Shown here piece after piece: positions 50,715-59,455 of a DNA stretch of 64,000 bases (its first letter is position 1; each line of letters opens with the position of its first letter). Both the position numbers and the translations under genes were made by a program. The stretch comes from Vagococcus hydrophili (GTDB taxonomy: Bacteria; Bacillota; Bacilli; Lactobacillales; Vagococcaceae), in the NCBI RefSeq assembly GCF_011304195.1, contig NZ_CP049887.1, positions 1,302,001-1,366,000 on the forward strand. The letters are read 5' to 3'. The notes beneath the pieces are model-generated. The model worked only from the letters and a program-made list of their open reading frames with translations. It ran no database searches and was not told where the DNA came from.

Positions 50715-53558
50715 ATGCGTATAAATGCTAAACGTGGCTTTATATTGTGTGCTTTTTTTTCTTTACTAATTATTATAGGGCTTCCAACAAGTACAAAAGC
50801 TGCCAATTATACAGCTTACAATGAGACTCAGTTAAAACAGTATTTAGAGTTACCAAGCAGTGACACAGTCACATTAGGTAGTACGATAATTTTAAACAGT
50901 CGAATTACGATAAAAGCAAATAAGGTTCTAGATTTGAATAATCAAATTCTTCTGGCAAAAACAGGAGCTTTCGCTAGCTCAGGAGGATTTAATTTAACAA
51001 ACACACAAAATTTCACAGATTTTACGATTAAAAATGGTTCTATTCAAGGAGGACCAACGAATGGCTTAGGCGCTGATTCTAGCAATGCCGGTGTCATTTT
51101 TGCTGAAGATAAAGCCTATAATTTAAAAGTAACTGCGGAAAATATCCGGCATGATGGTGATGGCTTTTTTAAAGGTCATAGTACAGATTTAATTTTTAAG
51201 GGAAAGATGTATCTTCAAAATACTAAATTTAATGCAAGGGCTCTAAATATAACAATGTTTGGGAATCCTTTTAATGAAAATGATCCTGGAAATGTTGATT
51301 TTTATGGATATGTAGACTTTGAAGGTACAACAGATCCTTGGGCAATTGGGCAAGGTGGAGTCAACTTAAGTTTTGATGGTTATGACCATAATAACGCTAC
51401 AGCAATAGGCAAAACAACTAAAAATTTAGAAGTTCCAAAGAATGCTAAAGTAAAGTTAGTTAATAAACAAAAAAAGTATAATTTGGAGTACTCTAATAAT
51501 GTTGGTAATTTTGCTCAAATTAACGTAGATGGTGAATTTATAGCAGAAGCAGAAGGAACACCACTTAGAACAACAGCGGCTAGATATAACAATCAAGTGG
51601 GAACACCAAGCGATCAATCTGAAGTAAATGTTAAACCAGGTTCAATTTTTAAAATTTCTTCTTTTGATGTGAATTCTACTTATGGAACGATTTACACATA
51701 TTCAGTGGATATTAATGTTAATAATCCAAAAATTTTTGATATTCGAGCTTTTGGTAATGGTCGTTTTTTCCATGGTTGGCCTGAGCGAAATAAAAATAAT
51801 TTTAGGATTTACAATTCAGATGTAGGTGTTTGGGCTAAAAAAGAAAAAGGAATTGGAAACCCACTCTATTTATGGCAAAATGTAAAATTAATAGAAATTC
51901 TAAAATTTGATAATGGTGATAGTCAAGCAAGTTTACTAAAAAAAACAACAACTAACCCAGCAGAAATCGCGCCTAAGTTCTATATCAACGATTTCAGCCG
52001 TATCTCAAACGACGTTGCCCTACCTCAAATCGTTCCGGATAAAAAGGTAGTGGGAAACAACGAAACGAGTATCAGCGGTCGAACTGAGTATGTGTTACCT
52101 GATGGGACAGTAGTCGATAAAGTTGCAGCAGGAGCAAAAATGACCATGATTGTTGGTGGTAAAGACTACACAACAACAGCAGATCAGAACGGTAAATGGA
52201 GCTTTAATAATTTACCTCTCTCAACAGTTAGTGGTGGCTCAACGGCTACAATTACCTTAGTTGATGCAGATAAACGTTACGGTAATCCAGCCTATGTGGT
52301 GTTAGAAGATAAAACGCCGCCTAAAGCTGAACCAAAATTAATTAAAGCTAAGCTAAATGATATGAACAATTTAAATGATCCAAAGTTATCACTTGTTGAT
52401 TATTCAGATGAAACGACAGCAAAAAGTCTCTTGAAAGTTGAGTATGTCACAACCTTAGAAGAACGCCAAAAAATGCTTAAAGAAGTTGGGAAATATGATG
52501 TAAAAATTAAGGTGACGGATGCTGCAGGGAACTTCACGATTGTTGATGCTCCTGTCATTGTCCATAACCCAACAGAAGTCATTACAAATGGCTTTGCATC
52601 TGCTAAGGATTTTGAAATAGATTATGATAAATGGGTATCAGCAACAGACGCTCAGAAACGCAGCATTATGTTGTCAGAAGAATACGGGAACTTAAAAGGG
52701 TATGAAATTCAAGGAAACACAGTAACGGATGTCTCAAATATCTTAGCAAAAATGACCATCGATTTTTCTGGTCGCACATGGGAACCTAAGAAAACTTATC
52801 CGATTCAAGTAAAAGTCATGTCATATACAAAAACAGTGAATGTCACGCTAATTCCTGCAGCTGTGAAAATGAACGTTAAGCAGATTTACTCAGGAACAGA
52901 CAAACCAATTTATCAAGATTTATCTGCTAATCAACCAGTGGACAATGGGAAAGAATACGAAGTGAAAATTGGTGATTCTCTAGAAGAGGTTGTGAATAAT
53001 CTAATTGCAACCGGAAAAATTAAATTAAATTATGCAGGTTATAATCAAGTGAGCGTGAAAGACTTTGTTGTTAAAGTGAATAATAATGTGGTTGCGACAA
53101 CGAAAGTACCAGATCAAGCCTTTCAATTGATTTATCAATATCAAGGTCAGATGAAATTTGATAAAGCACCAGATCTTAATTTTGGTAAAATTGAAGTGAG
53201 TAAAGATGATCAAATTAGCAAGTTAGCAACGACGTCTCAAGATCAAGTGTCCATCATTAATACCTTCTTAGATTATGGTTGGACCCTAAAAGCGTCACTA
53301 CCAAAAGGAATTACGAACAAACAATCTGGGGAAGAGTTCTTAGGTGAGTTACTTTATATCGACAGTGCGGGTGTCAGACATTCGATTAATAAGTCGGGTG
53401 CTGAATTAATTTCTCAAAAATCAACGGACAAATCTTTAAGTACGATTGATATTAGAGGAAACCAAACCTCAGGAATGCGCTTAGAACAACACATAGGGAA
53501 CACAAGAAACGACTACAGCGGAGAATTAGTCTGGACATTAGAAGACGGTCCAAAATAA
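50715..53558 (+). CDS. WxL adhesin of about 950 residues, paralogue 2
   Basis: This 947-residue protein repeats the plan of paralogue 1: signal peptide, NYTAYNETQLKQYLELPSSD opening, beta-helix region, FSRISNDVALPQIVPDKKVV hinge (nearly the same in paralogue 1), Ig and DUF5011-like segments, and the WxL C terminus (DYGWTLKASLPKGI, ELVWTLEDGPK). The C-terminal 150 residues are far more alike between the paralogues than the N-terminal halves, as expected if the wall-binding end is fixed and the tip varies. AAGGAAGGGGAG precedes the ATG. A palindromic repeat and a bidirectional terminator follow. Confidence 0.9.
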   Translation: MRINAKRGFILCAFFSLLIIIGLPTSTKAANYTAYNETQLKQYLELPSSDTVTLGSTIILNSRITIKANKVLDLNNQILLAKTGAFASSGGFNLTNTQNFTDFTIKNGSIQGGPTNGLGADSSNAGVIFAEDKAYNLKVTAENIRHDGDGFFKGHSTDLIFKGKMYLQNTKFNARALNITMFGNPFNENDPGNVDFYGYVDFEGTTDPWAIGQGGVNLSFDGYDHNNATAIGKTTKNLEVPKNAKVKLVNKQKKYNLEYSNNVGNFAQINVDGEFIAEAEGTPLRTTAARYNNQVGTPSDQSEVNVKPGSIFKISSFDVNSTYGTIYTYSVDINVNNPKIFDIRAFGNGRFFHGWPERNKNNFRIYNSDVGVWAKKEKGIGNPLYLWQNVKLIEILKFDNGDSQASLLKKTTTNPAEIAPKFYINDFSRISNDVALPQIVPDKKVVGNNETSISGRTEYVLPDGTVVDKVAAGAKMTMIVGGKDYTTTADQNGKWSFNNLPLSTVSGGSTATITLVDADKRYGNPAYVVLEDKTPPKAEPKLIKAKLNDMNNLNDPKLSLVDYSDETTAKSLLKVEYVTTLEERQKMLKEVGKYDVKIKVTDAAGNFTIVDAPVIVHNPTEVITNGFASAKDFEIDYDKWVSATDAQKRSIMLSEEYGNLKGYEIQGNTVTDVSNILAKMTIDFSGRTWEPKKTYPIQVKVMSYTKTVNVTLIPAAVKMNVKQIYSGTDKPIYQDLSANQPVDNGKEYEVKIGDSLEEVVNNLIATGKIKLNYAGYNQVSVKDFVVKVNNNVVATTKVPDQAFQLIYQYQGQMKFDKAPDLNFGKIEVSKDDQISKLATTSQDQVSIINTFLDYGWTLKASLPKGITNKQSGEEFLGELLYIDSAGVRHSINKSGAELISQKSTDKSLSTIDIRGNQTSGMRLEQHIGNTRNDYSGELVWTLEDGPK

Positions 53559-53559
53559 G

Positions 53560-53615
53560 GTTGTTACAAAAGCGTTTAGATTTATTTCCGAAGAAGCTGC
53601 TTTTGTAACACTGTT
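53560..53615. repeat. Short copy of the LacI-downstream palindrome
   Basis: GTTACAAAAGC pairs with GCTTTTGTAAC. The sequence between, TTATTTCCGAAGAAGCT, matches the right half of the element at 9341-9446 (TTATTTCCAAAGAAGCT). This copy lacks the nested inner stem. Confidence 0.6.
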
Positions 53616-53653
53616 AATAAAGCGTGAGATAAAAGTCGTTATGCTTCAATAAA

Positions 53654-53706
53654 AAAGATAACCTGAAACGTCAATCAGCAAAATGACGTTTCAGGTTATC
53701 TTTTAT
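53654..53706. terminator. Bidirectional terminator with a 14-bp core stem
   Basis: GATAACCTGAAACGTCA pairs with TGACGTTTCAGGTTATC around ATCAGCAAAA. A-tract and T-tract flanks serve both the adhesin gene and the convergent DUF916 gene. Confidence 0.92.
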
Positions 53707-54806
53707 TTTTTCTTTTTCTTAGATCCAGATTTTTTCTTACTTGAAGACTTTTTTGAAGAGCTACTTTTCTTTTTTTTCTTCTTCTTCGTTTTTTCTCTAA
53801 CAATCACAAAGACTAAAATTAAAATAATAAGGACAAAGGCACCAGATAACACATACCAAAGAGTGTTATCTTTAGGCTCTTCTTTTAAATCCACTGCTTT
53901 ATTATTAATATTATAGCTATCTTCTTTTGAAATAGTAAAATCTTCTTCAAATTTAAAGTCCTTTTTATTGGCAGTCACCGTCATTTTTAGGGTGTACTTA
54001 CCAGCTTCAAGTGGTGTGTTGTCCCACATAATTGGAAAGTTGAAATTTGAATTAGGCGCAAATTCAACGTTATCTCGTTTTTCAGATTTTAAGACGTCTG
54101 TTGAACCCTTTTTAGTAATTTGTGCGTCTACATTGACTTTGCCTAAGAGAATAGGTGTTGTATTTTGAAGGTTAGCCACAACTGCTGTTCGGTAAGTGAC
54201 AAGTGCTGGTTTGACATCATTAATTTTTAATACAGGTTCCACTTCTTTTTCAGAGCTTCTAAGAACCACTGCTTTGACTAATTGAAATTTATTAACAAAA
54301 CTAATATTTTCTTCTTTTTTCTCTGTTTTACCTTCATCGTCCAAATCAGCAACAAAACCACCTAAGATAATCCCGTCAAAGCTTTCAGCTGGGGCTTCAA
54401 AATCAAAAATTAGGGTTTCTGTTTTACCAGGCTTCACTGTAATGCTTTGAGGGTTTGAAACCAATGAAGTGAATTGTATTTTTAGTGATTCATCGTATTT
54501 ATAATCTTTCTTTTGCTTAGAATAATCTACCAATCCATTAGCGTTGGTAATGGCGTTAGTAGGGGTTACTCGGATTTTCTTTTCCGTTTTCCCGGTGTTA
54601 CTAACATTCACTTCTAATTTCTGCTTTTCAGAAGGTTTGACCATCATATCAAAATAAGTCACATCTTTTTTGAACTGATTAGCTGGTGGTGTAACACTTA
54701 TGGAAAAATTCATATTTTCTGAATCGGCGGAGACAGTTGTTGAGTGAAATTGTAATGTGATAAACATTAAAAGAGCAACGAGTATTATTTTTCTTAATTT
54801 ACACAT
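53703..54806 (-). CDS. DUF916/DUF3324 WxL-interacting protein (minus strand)
   Basis: The 367-residue protein has a signal peptide, DUF916 (SVTPPANQFKKDVTYFDMMV, ITNANGLVDYSKQKKDYKYD), DUF3324 (VEFAPNSNFNFPIMWDNTPL), one membrane segment (LWYVLSGAFVLIILILVFVI) and the longest polybasic tail in the window (more than 30 residues of Lys and Ser only near the end). It is the only csc gene on the minus strand and has its own promoter. It probably serves the two adhesins of about 950 residues upstream, which otherwise have no DUF916 partner next to them. Confidence 0.92.
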   Translation of the reverse strand: MCKLRKIILVALLMFITLQFHSTTVSADSENMNFSISVTPPANQFKKDVTYFDMMVKPSEKQKLEVNVSNTGKTEKKIRVTPTNAITNANGLVDYSKQKKDYKYDESLKIQFTSLVSNPQSITVKPGKTETLIFDFEAPAESFDGIILGGFVADLDDEGKTEKKEENISFVNKFQLVKAVVLRSSEKEVEPVLKINDVKPALVTYRTAVVANLQNTTPILLGKVNVDAQITKKGSTDVLKSEKRDNVEFAPNSNFNFPIMWDNTPLEAGKYTLKMTVTANKKDFKFEEDFTISKEDSYNINNKAVDLKEEPKDNTLWYVLSGAFVLIILILVFVIVREKTKKKKKKKSSSSKKSSSKKKSGSKKKKK

Positions 54807-54846
54807 GTCTAGTCCTTTCTTGGTTCAGGAATGGTAATATACCTCT

Positions 54847-54875
54847 ATAATATAGGACTGCTAGGTGAATATCAA
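54847..54875 (-). promoter_or_regulatory. Promoter of the minus-strand DUF916 gene
   Basis: On the minus strand TTGATA (54875-54870), a 17-base spacer and TATTAT (54852-54847) form a good sigma-A promoter. Confidence 0.65.
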
Positions 54876-54976
54876 TGATTTAAAAAAGATAAGTTTTAGC
54901 TATAATAACTCAAATAGGTGCAATAAAAAAACAAGTAGAACTTAATGAGTCAAAGATGCCTAAAAATGGATGCTTC

Positions 54977-55005
54977 TTTTCAAAAATGAGACTTAATGAT
55001 ATAAT
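54977..55005 (+). promoter_or_regulatory. Promoter of the third csc operon
   Basis: TTTTCA (54977-54982), a 17-base spacer and TATAAT (55000-55005) precede the small WxL gene by 35 bases. Confidence 0.5.
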
Positions 55006-55040
55006 GAATAGTGAATAAATATATAGTAAGGGGGAGTAAA

Positions 55041-55652
55041 ATGAAAAAAGTAACATTTTTGATTGGAATGTTAAGTTTTTTAACCATTAGCGGTATGAGT
55101 GTTGATGCGGCACAACAAGATTCCAGCCAGAAAAAAGCTGAATTTCAAATAACAGAAAATGAAAATGGAACGATTAAAGTGGAAGCAGAACTTCTTAGAT
55201 TTGGTGATCATACCCTACTACCATCCGATATCAATGCTAAAACTAAAGAGGATACAAGAGTCAAAGTGACCGAATTTAGTGGAAACCGCCCAGGATGGAC
55301 CTTAAAAGTAAAATTAGACAAATTTAAATCTGGTACTGATGAAGCTAACGGAACCCGTTTGTTTTATCCGATTGTGACACCGACAACGACAACAGGTGGA
55401 GATGCGAGCACAAAGGCACCTGTGACAGTAGGAGCACAAGATTCATTCTTAGATGATTTAAAAGGGACGATTGTTAATGATGATAACGTTCCAACAAAAA
55501 TTGCGGTAGCTGAAAAAGGTAAAGGCTACGGTGAATGGACGATGTCTTACTCAGGTAACAACCGTATCCAATTAAATGTACCTGCAGGACAAAAAGTTGG
55601 CGCCTATAGCGCGGAACTGATTTATATGATAGAAGATGCACCAACACCATAA
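55041..55652 (+). CDS. Small WxL-domain protein with degenerate distal site
   Basis: The 203-residue protein starts at ATG 55041 (AGGGGGAG upstream; the frame opens earlier at 55011) with a signal peptide ending SVDAAQ. It consists of a WxL domain alone: PGWTLKVKLDKF is the proximal site, while the distal one reads ELIYMIEDAP with Tyr in place of Trp. It lacks the acidic Pro-rich N terminus of the block 1 and 2 proteins. It heads a group with an unrecognised membrane protein, a DUF916 protein and an LPQTG protein, a third and divergent csc unit. Confidence 0.87.
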   Translation: MKKVTFLIGMLSFLTISGMSVDAAQQDSSQKKAEFQITENENGTIKVEAELLRFGDHTLLPSDINAKTKEDTRVKVTEFSGNRPGWTLKVKLDKFKSGTDEANGTRLFYPIVTPTTTTGGDASTKAPVTVGAQDSFLDDLKGTIVNDDNVPTKIAVAEKGKGYGEWTMSYSGNNRIQLNVPAGQKVGAYSAELIYMIEDAPTP

Positions 55653-55656
55653 TAAA

Positions 55657-55713
55657 ATGATTGAGGAGAAAAAATAGAAATAAGTGTTTTTCTGTTTTTT
55701 CTTTTTCTCATTA
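55657..55713 (+). terminator. Weak hairpin after the small WxL gene
   Basis: AGAAAAAATAGAAA can pair with TTTCTGTTTTTTCT around TAAGTG, followed by T-rich sequence. It may give partial termination before the membrane-protein gene. Confidence 0.45.
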
Positions 55714-55723
55714 ATTAAGTATT

Positions 55724-56413
55724 GTGGACTTTACTAAGAAGGGAAGCCGTGATTTTATTTTGAAAATAAAAAAAATAGGAAAAGAACTTGCGATAATAGT
55801 TGTTTTAGCTGTTATCTGGGGTGTGTACTACTATCAAGCTTATCCAATTTTTGCGGAAGTTACTGATTTAATAACACCAGGTAGTTCTTATATCGTGAAA
55901 ATTTTAGAGTTTACAAATTACAGAGCAGAGCAATTATCCTTTATATTAATTGAATTCTTCTTATTAACATCAATTAGTAGTATTTTATCTCTATATATTT
56001 ATAAAACAATAGAGTATACTAAAAATAAAGTGTTATTGGGTCTTATTGTCATTAATATTGTGTTTGTCGGGATCATCTGTGTGATAGCTAATATATTTTG
56101 GTCTGTTTATTTGATACTAACAGTTTTATCTTTACTCATTATTGCAGCGTCAGTTTATGTATCCAGTGTTCTTTTTGGATCAGCTGTAAAATTTGATGAA
56201 GGTGAAGTTGTTTATACGAGTAAAGCTTTTGAAACAGAAGATCTTGCTCAAGACAGTTTAAATAACCGAATAAATCAGTTAGATAAGAAAGCTAAGTCGA
56301 AGTTGGACGGTGAGGTTTTCGAAGATAATAAACAATATTTTTTTGAAATATATGCCAATGACAGAATAATTCTAGATAATAAAGGAGAATTTAACTTTCA
56401 TGAAAAAATTTAA
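55724..56413 (+). CDS. Four-TM csc-linked membrane protein, unknown family
   Basis: The 229-residue protein has hydrophobic segments at about residues 21-46, 68-92, 103-125 and 127-153, then a cytosolic or outer polar domain of about 75 residues (KFDEGEVVYTSKAFETEDLA; YFFEIYANDRIILDNKGEFN). The start is uncertain: GTG 55724 has no clear ribosome binding site, while TTG 55760 follows AAGGGAAG at 13 bases. The stop overlaps the start of the DUF916 gene by 14 bases, so the two are coupled. I do not recognise a family. It stands where blocks 1 and 2 have no gene. Confidence 0.75.
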   Translation: MDFTKKGSRDFILKIKKIGKELAIIVVLAVIWGVYYYQAYPIFAEVTDLITPGSSYIVKILEFTNYRAEQLSFILIEFFLLTSISSILSLYIYKTIEYTKNKVLLGLIVINIVFVGIICVIANIFWSVYLILTVLSLLIIAASVYVSSVLFGSAVKFDEGEVVYTSKAFETEDLAQDSLNNRINQLDKKAKSKLDGEVFEDNKQYFFEIYANDRIILDNKGEFNFHEKI

Positions 56414-57461
56414 TTATTTAATTAAACTATTTTTTGCGTTAGCTGTCATTTTTTCATTTTCAGTGACAAGTCAAGCAGCAGAAAAAGGGATTGGTTATGA
56501 GGTTCGACCGATTTTCCCAAGTACTCAAATTGAGCAAAATCGAGGCTACTACTACTTACAAACCGAACCAGGTGTGAAGCAGAAGTTAGAGATGTCACTT
56601 TTAAATACCAGTGACAAACCAGTGACTCTTGAGTTAGTCATTGAGAATGCTATTTCAACAACGAATGGTAATATTGACTATACGGATGATATCAAAAAAA
56701 TCCATGAGTCTTTAGTTAATCCGATGACAGAAATACTACAACCAAAAACTAAAGAAGTTAAAGTGAAAGCTGGGGAAGAAAAAATTGTTAATTTTGAGTT
56801 AACACCGCCAGAAAAATCTTATGATGGATTAAAAATGGGTCGTATTCTTGTTAAGAAGAAAAAAGAAAAAGATGCCAAGGGGATTAACCAAGAGTATCAA
56901 TATGCCGTGGGTGTCATTACTGCTGAGTCAGGAAAACCTTTTAATGACGGAGATAAATTAGAGTTAAACGGTGAAATCGAACCAAACGTGGTTAACGGAA
57001 GTAAGTTAGTTCAAGGTGAGATTGTTAATCCAACACCTAAAACCATTGAAAATTTAAAAGTTAGATCTTATGTGACTAAAAAGGGTGATAAGAAAAGAAT
57101 TAAAGAAAAAAATATCGATAACTTTTCTTTTGCACCAAACTCTAAAGTAATGTATACCATTCCTTGGGGCTTGAGTAATTTTGAAACAGGCGAGTACACC
57201 TTCTACTTTACTGGAAGTAATGACTTTGAGAGTTTTGAGCTTAAAAAAGATTTTAAAATCCGTGGGGAAGATGCTAAGAAATTAAATAATGAAGCAGCCT
57301 TTTCTGTAGGAACACCAACTAAAATGATTATTTTAATCGTGGTATTAAATGCATTATTACTTGTTTTATGTGGTACTATTTTTGTCAGAAATAAAAAATG
57401 GGTTGAAGAACTAAAAACAAATAAAAAACGTAAAAGTAGAAAGAAAGTGAAAACAAAATAA
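56400..57461 (+). CDS. DUF916/DUF3324 WxL-interacting protein (third unit)
   Basis: The 353-residue protein has a signal peptide (IKLFFALAVIFSFSVTSQAA), DUF916 (VRPIFPSTQIEQNRGYYYLQ, SYDGLKMGRILV) and DUF3324 (NFSFAPNSKVMYTIPWGLSN), a membrane segment (MIILIVVLNALLLVLCGTIF) and a basic tail (KTNKKRKSRKKVKTK). The DUF916 part departs more from the consensus than the other copies, consistent with pairing to the unusual small WxL protein upstream. It overlaps the preceding membrane-protein gene and is followed after 24 bases by the LPQTG gene. Confidence 0.9.
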   Translation: MKKFNYLIKLFFALAVIFSFSVTSQAAEKGIGYEVRPIFPSTQIEQNRGYYYLQTEPGVKQKLEMSLLNTSDKPVTLELVIENAISTTNGNIDYTDDIKKIHESLVNPMTEILQPKTKEVKVKAGEEKIVNFELTPPEKSYDGLKMGRILVKKKKEKDAKGINQEYQYAVGVITAESGKPFNDGDKLELNGEIEPNVVNGSKLVQGEIVNPTPKTIENLKVRSYVTKKGDKKRIKEKNIDNFSFAPNSKVMYTIPWGLSNFETGEYTFYFTGSNDFESFELKKDFKIRGEDAKKLNNEAAFSVGTPTKMIILIVVLNALLLVLCGTIFVRNKKWVEELKTNKKRKSRKKVKTK

Positions 57462-57485
57462 AAAAAGAATAGGAGGTAGTGTTGT

Positions 57486-57809
57486 ATGAAGCTTTTTAAG
57501 CTAAGTTGCCTTGTCCTTTTATTTATTTCCTTAAGTCTAGCAGTACCTAGTCTAGTATCTGCTAATGATGATCACAAAACTCAAGCAGAAGTTATCTTGA
57601 AGAAGACCAAAGACTCAGAACCAAAACCAACTAAGCCGAAAGAATCAATTTATACCCCTGAAAAAGCAAAACCAGTTAGATTTCTCCCTCAAACAGGAGA
57701 AATAGTAGCGTCGTTCATGTATATTATTATTGGCTTATGCTTTTTGATTTTTATACTAGGGATGTTGATGAATCGAGCGACTAAAATTGATGTTAGGTGG
57801 GATTATTAA
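57486..57809 (+). CDS. Small LPQTG wall-anchored protein (third unit)
   Basis: The 107-residue precursor has a signal peptide (KLSCLVLLFISLSLAVPS), a short Lys/Pro-rich mature part (TKDSEPKPTKPKESIYTPEK) and a sorting signal LPQTGE with a membrane segment. The tail NRATKIDVRWDY is longer and less basic than usual for sortase signals. AGGAGG lies before the ATG. The gene after it starts four bases on. Blocks 1 and 2 have LPKTG proteins of similar size, so the role as a small wall-linked component is probably the same. Confidence 0.85.
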   Translation: MKLFKLSCLVLLFISLSLAVPSLVSANDDHKTQAEVILKKTKDSEPKPTKPKESIYTPEKAKPVRFLPQTGEIVASFMYIIIGLCFLIFILGMLMNRATKIDVRWDY

Positions 57810-57812
57810 GAA

Positions 57813-58043
57813 ATGAAAGATTATTTATGGATTATTGTCGCAGGAACGTTTGCTTTAGTTGCTTTTATCTACTTTATTATGACAATTGCAACAAGTTCGA
57901 CGTTAATTAAAAAATTAAAGAAGAAAAAAGCACATATTTTACTCAATGTGGCGGTCTTAATTATTGGATTAGCTAATATAGGTATTGGCTTTTATTTACT
58001 CCAAGATATCAGACATCAGATTGAAGTATTTAGTAAGTTATAA
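57813..58043 (+). CDS. Two-TM small membrane protein, unknown
   Basis: The 76-residue protein has two hydrophobic helices (residues 4-28 and 42-64) separated by a basic turn (IKKLKKKKAH). It starts four bases after the LPQTG gene and ends the operon at a hairpin. Its only link to the csc unit is position. It resembles the first half of the two-TM proteins of blocks 1 and 2 in having a Lys-rich loop between helices, but it lacks their outer domain, so homology is not supported. Confidence 0.7.
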   Translation: MKDYLWIIVAGTFALVAFIYFIMTIATSSTLIKKLKKKKAHILLNVAVLIIGLANIGIGFYLLQDIRHQIEVFSKL

Positions 58044-58057
58044 AAACAAAGTAGTCT

Positions 58058-58099
58058 AAAGCTAGAAATGAGGGGTTCAATTCATTTTTAGCTTTTTTT
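58058..58099 (+). terminator. Terminator of the third csc operon
   Basis: AAAGCTA-G-AAATGA pairs with TTCATTT-T-TAGCTTT around GGGGTTCAA; a T-tract follows. Confidence 0.8.
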
Positions 58100-58562
58100 G
58101 TTATTTTAATTTTGATTAATGTAGTGTTAATGAATATAAAGATTAAAAAATGTGTTATTAATCAAAATGATGAAATTATGACTTTTATACTGTTAAAACA
58201 AAAGAAGGTAGGGTTTTTTATGCTTAGAATGTCTTTTTGTGTACAAAAAATAACAATTAATATGATTAATTAATATGTGAAAAAATTAAGCTAGTTATTT
58301 TAAAAAAAAGGATATTATATGAATTATTTTAACAAATATTATTAAAAAAATTAGATTTTAATACGAGAGTATGTTAATATGTATTTGTAGAGATTAGTAC
58401 ATACGTTTATCATGGGATTTGTAGTGATATAGTTATTATGTATTGGATCTCTAATGTTTTCTATTTAATTACAGTAGCTTGTTTGTATAAAACAACAGTT
58501 ATGTACGGACTACTGGTTACTTTGGTTAAAAATAAATAATAAAAAAGAAGGGAAGTTTTAAA
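58100..58562. promoter_or_regulatory. AT-rich leader region with two ATTTGTAG motifs
   Basis: The 460-base gap has no gene. GTATTTGTAGAGAT (58381-58394) and ATGGGATTTGTAGTGAT (58412-58428) are related to the motifs beside the promoters of csc blocks 1 and 2. No clear sigma-A promoter could be fixed. GAAGGGAAG before 58563 is the ribosome binding site of the WxL gene. Confidence 0.45.
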
Positions 58563-59282
58563 ATGAAAAAAAATATTTTAGCCGCAGCTCTTTTATCAGG
58601 TTTAGTACTTTCAATCGCAGCACCAACAGCTTTAGCAGTAGAGGATAAAGATGGTAAATCAGTAGAAACTTCAAAAGTGGAAGTTAAATTAAATAAAGAT
58701 GATGGTCACGAACCAGGAACAGGTCCTTTTAAAGATAAACTTGCAATTGTTCACAAACCAACAATCTTTAAGTTTGAAGGGGACACAACAACAGGTTCTT
58801 TAAACTTAAAAAACAAACACCCAGAAAAAGCAAAACAATTTATCTCAGTTAACGATGATCGTAAAAATGATAAAAAAGAAGCTATTTCTAGTCCATGGAC
58901 TTTAACAGGTCAATTATCTGAAGTTAAAGAAGGAACTAAAACTTTAGCTGGAACAATGGATTTTAAAACATCTGAATTACAACAATATGATATTGGTGAA
59001 TTAGTAACAAAACCTAATGGGGTTCAAGATTACGCTCCTGCTGCAATTAAAGCAGATGCAGCTAAAGCAGACGCAACTAAATATACATTACAACCAAAAT
59101 TCTCTTTAGATGCAGCTGGAACAGCGGTTAAATTCTTAGAATCAACAAATACTGATGTAACAGATCCACATGGTGTATTCACTAATTTAGGTGATGTTGA
59201 CTTTAACGTAGCTTCAGGTAACGCTAGCGAAGCTGGAACATACGATGGTACTATCACTTGGACTTTAGCAGCTCAAAAATAA
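58563..59282 (+). CDS. WxL-domain cell-wall protein, monocistronic
   Basis: The 239-residue protein has a signal peptide (ILAAALLSGLVLSIAAPTAL), a charged N-terminal part (EVKLNKDDGHEPGTGPFKDK) and a WxL domain with SSPWTLTGQLSEV and the C-terminal TITWTLAAQK. An Ala/Lys/Asp repeat (IKADAAKADATKY) sits in the middle. Codon use is strongly biased (GCT, GGT, GTA, CGT), suggesting high expression. It has its own terminator and stands just ahead of the frameshifted adhesin, so it may be a stand-alone wall component shared by several complexes. Confidence 0.9.
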   Translation: MKKNILAAALLSGLVLSIAAPTALAVEDKDGKSVETSKVEVKLNKDDGHEPGTGPFKDKLAIVHKPTIFKFEGDTTTGSLNLKNKHPEKAKQFISVNDDRKNDKKEAISSPWTLTGQLSEVKEGTKTLAGTMDFKTSELQQYDIGELVTKPNGVQDYAPAAIKADAAKADATKYTLQPKFSLDAAGTAVKFLESTNTDVTDPHGVFTNLGDVDFNVASGNASEAGTYDGTITWTLAAQK

Positions 59283-59335
59283 GTTCGTTTATGAACGGTA
59301 AAACGTTCAAGTAGTTATGATGTCTAGTTAGTATA

Positions 59336-59371
59336 AAAGGTCTAGAAAACAACTTTTCTAGACCTTTTTCT
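59336..59371 (+). terminator. Terminator of the monocistronic WxL gene
   Basis: AAAAGGTCTAGAAAA pairs with TTTTCTAGACCTTTT around a CAAC loop, followed by T residues. Confidence 0.95.
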
Positions 59372-59455
59372 ATTTCTTTTTGTTCGTAAAAGGTGTATAA
59401 TTAATATAACGAGAGGTTAAAAAATACTAATTTAAGTAGAGAGAGGTGTGGAACT

